From the NCBI GenBank assembly GCA_034440515.1, contig JAWXCF010000127.1, positions 1 to 5,252 of the forward strand: a stretch of DNA of 5,252 bases, in the 5' to 3' direction. Position 1 is the first letter of the stretch; every line of letters starts with the position of its first letter. Positions 1 through 5,252 of the stretch are shown here, one piece after another. The notes under the pieces were generated by a model. That model was given only the letters and a program-made list of their open reading frames with translations, did no database searches and was not told the origin of the DNA. Source of the stretch: JAWXCF01 sp034440515. Lineage in GTDB: Bacteria > Bacteroidota > Bacteroidia > CAILMK01. Both the position numbers and the translations under genes were made by a program.

Positions 1-774
1 AGTGTTAATGCATTCATTTCTCCAATGCGGGTTACCAGTATCTACCCATTGTCGTTTACCCGATTCAATGTCTACTACAGCTATTAAGCCAAGGTCTGGT
101 ATAGCAAGTTCAGGTCTCTCTGTAACTCTGATGCCCATTATATTGTGACGAGCAGCCACCTGTCGCAACTTATACTCGTAGCCTTGGTCAGTAAAGTCAC
201 TAATTATAAATATACTAGCTGACTGCTTTTGTTGACTTTGAATGAACTTCAACATTTGCTCAGTATTGGTCTTTTTATGCTTCGGTTCATAGTGTAATAC
301 GTCGTGAATCATCCGTATAAACACTGACTTAGACTTAGCTGGTGGATGATAACGCTCTACGTGATCTGTATATAGTACGTAACCTAATAAGGCATTTTGC
401 CGTTGTGTACTTATTGCCAATGATGCAGCTATCTCTGCCATATATTCTGCACGACTAGTTTGACCTATACCTAGCCAAGTACTGGGGCTAATGTCTATGG
501 CAATCATAATAGTCTGTTCCTTTTCTTCTTGAAACACCTTTACAAATGGGCTATGATATCTTGCTGTTACGTTCCAGTCTATAAATCGAACATCATCGCC
601 AAATGTATAAGGGCGAACCTCAGCCAAACTCATTCCTCTACCCTTATGTATGCTTACATTTTGCCCAGCCTGAATGTTATCTAGCATTTTTCTGGCGCGC
701 AATTCTATTATTTTAACCTTTTTTATTAGGCTTAGGGCATCGAAACTGATGGCATCTTTTCGCAATAGCTCCAT
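1..774 (-). CDS. DUF58 domain protein (VWA-like, MoxR partner), C-terminus cut by window edge
   Basis: The frame is open for 258 codons from the ATG at 774 to the left edge. The DUF58 signature lies at about residues 52-72 (EVRPYTFGDDVRFIDWN, then TAR), followed by a charged stretch (FQEEKEQ, 81-87). A VWA-type strand ends in the MIDAS-like DISPS (94-98, a DxSxS match). A second hydrophobic strand, SIFIISDFTDQG, is at 187-198. Near the edge, DIESGKRQWVDTGNP resembles the usual end region of the family, so roughly 30 residues are missing. No TM segment or signal peptide is visible, so it is probably cytoplasmic or peripheral to the membrane. An in-frame stop at 790-792 with no other ATG before 774 fixes the start. 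It begins 5 bases after the moxR stop, with no clear Shine-Dalgarno, so translation is probably coupled. The family is known as the partner of MoxR ATPases in Bat-like clusters; its biochemical role is unsettled. The family call is secure. Confidence 0.93.
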   Translation of the reverse strand, partial: MELLRKDAISFDALSLIKKVKIIELRARKMLDNIQAGQNVSIHKGRGMSLAEVRPYTFGDDVRFIDWNVTARYHSPFVKVFQEEKEQTIMIAIDISPSTWLGIGQTSRAEYMAEIAASLAISTQRQNALLGYVLYTDHVERYHPPAKSKSVFIRMIHDVLHYEPKHKKTNTEQMLKFIQSQQKQSASIFIISDFTDQGYEYKLRQVAARHNIMGIRVTERPELAIPDLGLIAVVDIESGKRQWVDTGNPHWRNECINT

Positions 775-779
775 ATTAC

Positions 780-1775
780 TTATGGTACCTTAACTGTATT
801 AAGGACTTCTGTTATAATTAAGTCAGAATCTATATCATCTGCCTGACCCTCATAACTAATTCCTATTCTGTGAGTTAATACGTCGTGAGCTACGGCGCGC
901 ACATCTTCTGGTATTACAAATGCTCTGTTGTTAAGCAGGGCTATTGCTTTGGATGTTTGTGCCAGACTTATGCTTGCTCTAGGTGATGCACCGTAAGAAA
1001 TATAGGGAGCTAATCGAGACAGTCCGCTTTCCTCTGCATTTCTAGTTGCTTGTACTATATCTACTATATATCCCTCTATGCGTTCATCTAAATATATTCC
1101 CTGACATAGTTTACGCATATCTTTCAGGTCTTCATTAGTTAATATTTGACGCACCTTAGGGAAATTATTTACACTAGCCTTACGCAATATCAACATTTCA
1201 TCTTCCCGGCTGGGGTAACTTATCTTTACCTTCATCAGAAATCTATCTAGCTGTGCCTCTGGCAATTGATATGTACCCTCTTGTTCAAGTGGGTTTTGTG
1301 TAGCCATTACTAGAAATGGTTGTGGCAATTTATGGGTCTCATCACCAATGGTTACCTGCCTTTCTTGCATTGCTTCAAGTAAAGCACTCTGTACTTTAGC
1401 AGGAGCTCTGTTTATTTCGTCTGCTAAAACTAGGTTTGCAAAAATGGGTCCCATCCTAACTTCAAATCTATTTGCCTGCATATTGAACACCATTGTCCCC
1501 ATTACATCTGCCGGTAATAAGTCTGGTGTAAACTGAACACGACTAAAGTCAACGTGTAAGCAATCAGCCAAAGTCTTAATAGACATAGTCTTGGCCAAAC
1601 CAGGCACCCCCTCTAGCAAAATATGTCCATCACAAAGCAATGCAATGAGTAAACGTTGTTGTAGGTGGCGTTGACCAATAATGTTGGTCTCCATCTCAGC
1701 CAAGCAAAGGTTTAATAGGGGCAATACTTGCTCTATTTTAGATTCTATCTGTTGTATGTCTGGCGCGTTTAACAT
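780..1775 (-). CDS. moxR: MoxR-family AAA+ ATPase
   Basis: A 331-residue cytoplasmic ATPase of normal family length. Numbered from the upstream TTG (subtract 6 for the ATG form), the motifs are Walker A GVPGLAKT (62-69), Walker B LVLADE (121-126) followed by the family's INRAPAKVQSALLEAMQE, sensor 1 ATQNP (164-168), a probable arginine finger in QLDRF (R184) and sensor 2 GASPR (268-272). All catalytic positions are intact. MoxR proteins are thought to act as chaperone-like hexamers that remodel or load VWA/DUF58 partners. The DUF58 gene 5 bases downstream fits this and matches the start of Bacteroidota Bat clusters (named for Bacteroides aerotolerance). Start choice: the frame can be extended to a TTG at 1793, adding MFIFEK, but the ATG at 1775 is preferred because a promoter-like TATATTTG lies inside that extension. 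The family call is very secure. The exact client and physiological role are unknown. Confidence 0.96.
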   Translation of the reverse strand: MLNAPDIQQIESKIEQVLPLLNLCLAEMETNIIGQRHLQQRLLIALLCDGHILLEGVPGLAKTMSIKTLADCLHVDFSRVQFTPDLLPADVMGTMVFNMQANRFEVRMGPIFANLVLADEINRAPAKVQSALLEAMQERQVTIGDETHKLPQPFLVMATQNPLEQEGTYQLPEAQLDRFLMKVKISYPSREDEMLILRKASVNNFPKVRQILTNEDLKDMRKLCQGIYLDERIEGYIVDIVQATRNAEESGLSRLAPYISYGASPRASISLAQTSKAIALLNNRAFVIPEDVRAVAHDVLTHRIGISYEGQADDIDSDLIITEVLNTVKVP

Positions 1776-1780
1776 CTTTT

Positions 1781-1788
1781 CAAATATA
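1781..1788 (-). promoter_or_regulatory. Possible Bacteroidota -7 promoter element before moxR
   Basis: Read on the minus strand the sequence is TATATTTG, an exact match to the TAnnTTTG -7 consensus of the Bacteroidota primary sigma factor. Five bases (AAAAG) separate it from the ATG at 1775, so a transcript starting at the usual distance would be leaderless or nearly so. No TTTG -33 element is visible at the expected distance of about 20 bases. The octamer also occurs by chance inside coding regions of this window, so only the position makes it of interest. Confidence 0.35.
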
Positions 1789-1879
1789 AACAACTTGCAA
1801 ATAGTATGCTGATGGACTAGGTAAGGCTAAGGAATAAGAGATGTGGAGCAGTAATTATATAGTTAACTATTAAATCCTA

Positions 1880-4465
1880 TTAATATGTTGGCGTCTTGGC
1901 TAACTTTAATTGCAGCTGATCTACAAACTGTTTAGCTAAGGGTGACTCATTGCCGTTTAACTTATTTAGGGCAGTTGTTGCTATTTTTCTAAAACTTTCA
2001 TTGTCTTCTATATTAATGCATTTGCTGTGCATTTTTATAATTAAGTCGCCCTGTTGTAGTAATGTTTCAATTGATATTTTCTTCAACCAAGTATTATAGT
2101 ACTCGTAGAATCCAGAAACATAATTGCTACTTATTTGCCTAAAGCCTGCATTCCAAAAGCTAGTATGTGTAGTTAACGGTACTTTGCTATAGGTAGATGC
2201 TATCTCCATCAATAACTGGTTATTCATAGCGTATTCATAATTGCGCAACAACAGCATATAGGCCAGTGTGTCAGTTTTGTATATCTTCTTTTGAATCATA
2301 CGCAGTGTGTAAAGTTTTACATAATAGCTACTGTCATTCAGGGTTGTCATTAGGAAGTTTTGCGGTAATATGTTGTGCTTAACCATAATGCCTAATGCAG
2401 TGGTGCGCAGTGTACTTACTTTATCTGTCTTTACTACTTTTACCAATTCTGGTAATAGTGAATTCACTAGGGTAGAGTCTGATGTTGTGTCTAATGCAAT
2501 TAACATTGTACGCCGCACAGAGGCAAAACTATCAAATAGAGCCAGTTTAAATGTAGATGCTATTAGTGGCATACACATATTAATGTGCTGTGCTGCAAAC
2601 AGTCGCTCACGTGGTGTAAAGTTCCGAACACTATTCAGGGCAAAAACCTCATTAGCTGGAACATACATACTGTCTAGTTGAATTAGACAAGGCAAATTTT
2701 GGTGTGGGTCTGCAAATACATATAATATATTGCTTGGCACTATAAATGGCTCAACTCTGTGATTAATATGCCAAACAGTGTCTATATAGTTAAACTCTTG
2801 TGTGTACATTCTAATGGGTAAGTCAATAAAGAATGCTGGACTTTGCAATTGGGTAGCTGTAATTACCGTTGACTTGATTATACTGTCGTATTTAGGTGAC
2901 AAATATATATTGGGATGCCCAGGTGTCTTTGTCCACTGCTTAAACCAAGGGTGCAAGTCCTTACCACTTACTTCCTCCATTATATTCCTCAGGTCATCTA
3001 CATTAGCTGACTTATAGCCATATCTATTTAAGTATGTCTTTATTGCATTAAAGAAAACCTCATCACCTAATTCATACCGCAACAAGTGCCATACCAGTCC
3101 ACCTTTCTTATATCTATGCGCATCAAACAGATGCTGGGGCTTATTGTAATTATATTGAATTAGAGGTTGCGCGCCTGTATATTGTACCTCATAATTATAC
3201 GATGTAAAGTCCTCTATACGTCTTTGTTCTGCGGCAGCTTGTCCATATTTATGCTCATACCACAACTGTTCGCCAAACGTAGCAAATCCTTCATTCAAAG
3301 TTAAATTAGCCCAATCCTCACAGGTAACTAAGTCGCCAAACCATTGGTGACAAACCTCGTGTACTATATAGTCTTCAGAATTTACATCGAACTGGCCATA
3401 CTCGTCTTGTTGTACAAACTCCCCGTGGACTATGGCGCCTGTGTTTTCCATCGCACCACTTACAAAGTTTCTCACCACCATTTGGTCTAACTTACCCCAA
3501 GGGTACTCAACGCCAAACTTGTTGCTGAAAAATTCAAGCACTTTGGGTGTAGATTGAAATATGCGTTTACCATACACACTATACTTAGGCTCTAAGTAAT
3601 AACGCAAAGGCATATTCTTATATTTATCTTCTAGTACATCAAATTCCCCAGCAGCTATTACGGTTAAATAGCTGCTGTGTGGTTTTTTCTGCTCCCACAG
3701 GTCAGTTCTGGTGCCGTCTGCATTTAACTCACTATACACCAGATCCCCGTTACTCATCGTTCTCAGGTTGCTATCTACAGTTAGGTATATGGTTTGGGTA
3801 TATTTCTGTTTGGTATCTTCTATGTTTGGAAACCAACCACAATTGTCTTCTGGTTCGCCTTGAGTCCACAATTGTTGCGGCAATCCATTGTCTTCATTAT
3901 CTGGGTTTATAAAGTATAAGCCTTGGTGTGTAGCATCATTTATCAGTTTTTTCTTAAACTGTAATTCTGGTTTAGCCTCATAGTCTATGGCTATGTAAAC
4001 CTTCTTAAATGGAGATACTTTTTCTGGAAACTTAATTTTTAGCAGTGTGCTATCATTGTAGTTGTAGCTCAGCTTTCTAATCAATAATCCACTTTCGTCA
4101 ACCTGGTTAACAGTGTTTATAGTCATTCCACGAGCATTCAGCGTTAATGAATCAGTAGCATACGCGTGGGGTATTAAACTAAGAATAGCTAGCCCTGGCA
4201 ACGTTCTATTTGTCCAATTTGGTTCTAACTTTAATTCTACATTAGTTAGATCCCAGTATTGTGTTTTTCTTCCTTTGTAGCTTGGGCTGATTATTGGAAC
4301 ATTATTTTCAGGCTCCAGTTTGCTATAATCTAGGGGGGTTTGACTTTCTACCACCACTGTACCTTGCCCAACTGGTGCTGCTTTTCTGTTGCAGGCTAAC
4401 GCTACAAAAATTAGCAGTCCAACTACTACAATTCTCTTGCCCAGGCATATAGATTTCGCCATCAT
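1880..4465 (-). CDS. M1-family zinc aminopeptidase, predicted lipoprotein, HEAT-like C-terminal region
   Basis: An 861-residue exported metallopeptidase that should remove N-terminal residues from peptides. Residue numbers here count from the ATG at 4465. A lipoprotein signal (basic MMAKSICLGKR, hydrophobic core, VALAC) predicts lipidation at Cys25; -3 is Ala rather than the preferred Leu. The mature end CNRKAAP lacks an acidic surface-export signal, so a periplasm-facing anchor is inferred. The M1 beta domain is followed by the substrate motif GAMEN (337-341), zinc site HEVCH (369-373) with the third ligand Glu392 exactly 18 residues on in NEGFA, and the probable transition-state Tyr452 in RYKKGG. 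From about 615 to 855, helical repeats resemble HEAT/ARM repeats. Length is normal and nothing is broken. A TTG at 4474 would add only MSP, and a second ATG follows at 4462. It starts 26 bases after the DUF1003 stop. Family very secure; in-vivo substrate unknown. Confidence 0.95.
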   Translation of the reverse strand: MMAKSICLGKRIVVVGLLIFVALACNRKAAPVGQGTVVVESQTPLDYSKLEPENNVPIISPSYKGRKTQYWDLTNVELKLEPNWTNRTLPGLAILSLIPHAYATDSLTLNARGMTINTVNQVDESGLLIRKLSYNYNDSTLLKIKFPEKVSPFKKVYIAIDYEAKPELQFKKKLINDATHQGLYFINPDNEDNGLPQQLWTQGEPEDNCGWFPNIEDTKQKYTQTIYLTVDSNLRTMSNGDLVYSELNADGTRTDLWEQKKPHSSYLTVIAAGEFDVLEDKYKNMPLRYYLEPKYSVYGKRIFQSTPKVLEFFSNKFGVEYPWGKLDQMVVRNFVSGAMENTGAIVHGEFVQQDEYGQFDVNSEDYIVHEVCHQWFGDLVTCEDWANLTLNEGFATFGEQLWYEHKYGQAAAEQRRIEDFTSYNYEVQYTGAQPLIQYNYNKPQHLFDAHRYKKGGLVWHLLRYELGDEVFFNAIKTYLNRYGYKSANVDDLRNIMEEVSGKDLHPWFKQWTKTPGHPNIYLSPKYDSIIKSTVITATQLQSPAFFIDLPIRMYTQEFNYIDTVWHINHRVEPFIVPSNILYVFADPHQNLPCLIQLDSMYVPANEVFALNSVRNFTPRERLFAAQHINMCMPLIASTFKLALFDSFASVRRTMLIALDTTSDSTLVNSLLPELVKVVKTDKVSTLRTTALGIMVKHNILPQNFLMTTLNDSSYYVKLYTLRMIQKKIYKTDTLAYMLLLRNYEYAMNNQLLMEIASTYSKVPLTTHTSFWNAGFRQISSNYVSGFYEYYNTWLKKISIETLLQQGDLIIKMHSKCINIEDNESFRKIATTALNKLNGNESPLAKQFVDQLQLKLAKTPTY

Positions 4466-4471
4466 AGGCGA

Positions 4472-4479
4472 CAAATTTA
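4472..4479 (-). promoter_or_regulatory. Possible Bacteroidota -7 promoter element before the M1 peptidase
   Basis: The minus strand reads TAAATTTG, an exact TAnnTTTG match in the 26-base gap after the DUF1003 gene. It ends 6 bases before the ATG at 4465, the same layout as at moxR. The TTG that could be taken as the peptidase start at 4474 is the last three bases of this octamer. No -33 TTTG is seen about 20 bases upstream. If functional it would give the peptidase its own, nearly leaderless, transcript in addition to read-through from DUF1003. Confidence 0.35.
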
Positions 4480-4491
4480 CTGTTTAGATAT

Positions 4492-5073
4492 TTAGTTAGA
4501 CTTCACTAACTCTTGTAATTGTTTTTGTAGGTCTTGTATTAGGTCTAATTGCTTGCCTTGTATTCTAATTATATGGCTATATTGCTCTTGACTCATTATA
4601 TCTACCTTCTCGTGCAGAGCCATTATTTCACTTTCAGACTTCATATTTATTAAGTAGTCATTTCTATTTCTCTCTCTGTCTTTACCCTCTTGCCTATTTT
4701 GGCTCATCATAATGACGGGTGCCTGAAGTGCTGCAATGGTGCTTAATATTAAATTCATCAAAATAAATGGATATGGGTCAAATGCCTTACTCATCATTAT
4801 TACAGTATTTAACACAATCCAAAACAAAAGGATGATACCAAAAATGATGATGAACTTCCAACTACCCCCGAACTCTGCTACTTTATCAGCTAGGCGTTCA
4901 CCCCGAGTAGATTTGGCTTCATTGGCTTCTTCTTCTCTAGCTATGTTAATTACTATAGACGACTCGTCAATGATGCTTTTACTTACCCTTTCATTTAGTT
5001 TTCGCAGGTTTTCATTCATCTCTTTCTCACATATTTTAGAGAAATGATTGTGCCTAACATTCTGTTTATTCAT
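4492..5073 (-). CDS. DUF1003 two-TM membrane protein
   Basis: A 193-residue protein with the full DUF1003 core: RLADKVAEFGGSWKF (60-74), a first membrane helix at about 72-94 (IIIFGIILLFWIVLNTV), the conserved FDPYPFILMNLILS (99-111) leading into a second helix to about 123, then APVIMMSQNRQEGKDR. A charged, probably coiled-coil C-terminal tail follows (about 145-192, including ALHEKVDIMSQEQ and LQKQLQELV). The N-terminal 55 residues are hydrophilic and poorly conserved in the family. It is expected in the cytoplasmic membrane with both tails inside. The family has no established function and I do not assign one. The ATG at 5073 is used; an in-frame ATG at 5019 (codon 19) would still keep the whole domain and is a real alternative. 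Upstream, the same frame is open back to a TAA at 5143-5145 with no earlier ATG. Confidence 0.92.
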   Translation of the reverse strand: MNKQNVRHNHFSKICEKEMNENLRKLNERVSKSIIDESSIVINIAREEEANEAKSTRGERLADKVAEFGGSWKFIIIFGIILLFWIVLNTVIMMSKAFDPYPFILMNLILSTIAALQAPVIMMSQNRQEGKDRERNRNDYLINMKSESEIMALHEKVDIMSQEQYSHIIRIQGKQLDLIQDLQKQLQELVKSN

Positions 5074-5079
5074 ACCAAA

Positions 5080-5087
5080 CCAATATA
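5080..5087 (-). promoter_or_regulatory. Weak -7-like element before the DUF1003 gene
   Basis: The minus strand reads TATATTGG, one mismatch from TAnnTTTG. It ends 6 bases before the ATG at 5073, the same spacing as the exact matches ahead of moxR and the M1 peptidase. No good -33 TTTG is visible; the nearest T-rich run (TTTTC) is too close. Reported mainly because the spacing repeats. Confidence 0.22.
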
Positions 5088-5142
5088 TAGGTAATATACA
5101 ATGAAAAGCAATGCTAGGTTGAAAATGAGAGTATAGGAAAAA

Positions 5143-5252
5143 TTATAATGAGGTAGGGGTTGCTATTCTTACCTTAATATTTATTCCTCGACTATTAAAT
5201 TTAATGAAATTAATATCTTTATTAGCTCTAATATATTCTAATATTTCTAACC
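5143..5252 (-). CDS. Possible C-terminal tail of an unidentified gene entering from the right edge
   Basis: From the right edge one minus-strand frame is open for 35 codons (first complete codon at 5250) to a TAA at 5143-5145. The other two minus frames stop within the first few codons. The peptide starts LEILEYIRANKDINFIKF and has a plausible mixed helical composition, in the same orientation as all neighbours and 69 bases ahead of the DUF1003 start. I do not recognise a family. The stretch is AT-rich and short enough that an open frame by chance is quite possible. The opposite strand also holds a short open frame here, so the strand is not proven. Confidence 0.28.
   Translation of the reverse strand, partial: LEILEYIRANKDINFIKFNSRGINIKVRIATPTSL

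Noticed and set aside
690..900. Repeated GGCGCGC words (about 693 and 894)
   Set aside because: They fall in coding sequence in different contexts with no shared flanks, so they are not a repeat family or site array.
1348..1536. Plus-strand open frame opposite moxR
   Set aside because: It lies antisense to the conserved Walker B/sensor region of MoxR, and its translation has no recognisable domain.
1859..1870. Perfect 12-base palindrome ATAGTTAACTAT just after the M1 peptidase stop
   Set aside because: It has no loop, is all but AT-only and has no following T run, so it is not a convincing terminator. As a regulator site it is a single copy without support.
2370..3912. Three plus-strand open frames (2370-2681, 2802-3017, 3679-3912) opposite the M1 peptidase
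   Set aside because: All are antisense to a well-conserved gene, with unlikely compositions and no domain signatures. They are frame shadows.
4736..5047. Plus-strand open frame of 103 codons opposite the DUF1003 gene
   Set aside because: It mirrors the DUF1003 coding sequence, and its hydrophobic start is the complement of the membrane-helix codons.
5204..5252. Plus-strand start MKLISLLALIYSN resembling a signal peptide
   Set aside because: Only 16 codons are visible, there is no ribosome binding site, and AT-rich DNA readily encodes such hydrophobic runs. Kept as a question under the right-edge finding, not as a gene.

Overview
The window looks like ordinary chromosomal DNA from a low-GC member of the Bacteroidota (Bacteroidetes). 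The evidence is the gene content (a MoxR ATPase directly followed by a DUF58 protein, the head of the Bat-type cluster common in this phylum; a lipoprotein-type M1 aminopeptidase; a DUF1003 protein), the lack of clear Shine-Dalgarno sequences before the genes, and octamers matching the Bacteroidota -7 promoter element (TAnnTTTG) just ahead of start codons. Ile codons are mostly ATA. I cannot name a genus.

Every supported gene is on the minus strand, so transcription runs from right to left. From the right edge: a possible 35-codon C-terminal tail of an unidentified gene (5143-5250, weak); a two-TM DUF1003 membrane protein (4492-5073); a full-length, lipid-anchored zinc aminopeptidase of family M1 (1880-4465) only 26 bases after it; a gap of 104 bases with no terminator that I can see; a MoxR-family AAA+ ATPase (780-1775); and, 5 bases on, a DUF58 von Willebrand-like protein (1-774) that runs off the left edge about 30 residues short of a usual C-terminus.

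MoxR and DUF58 are almost certainly co-transcribed and work together: MoxR ATPases are thought to act as chaperone-like machines on VWA/DUF58 partners in the envelope. By family precedent the sequence left of position 1 should continue with BatA/BatB-type VWA proteins, a TPR protein and BatD. The aminopeptidase and DUF1003 protein are envelope housekeeping genes with no proven link to that system; co-orientation and short spacing are the only tie.

Two of the longest open frames begin with TTG (at 1793 and 4474). In both cases an ATG a few codons inside is the better start, and I used those. I found no RNA genes, mobile elements, CRISPR arrays, long repeats or convincing terminators, and no previously undescribed system. 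The points most worth a second look are the promoter-like octamers 5-6 bases before three start codons (possible leaderless transcripts), the Bat cluster cut by the left edge, and the unexplained right edge.
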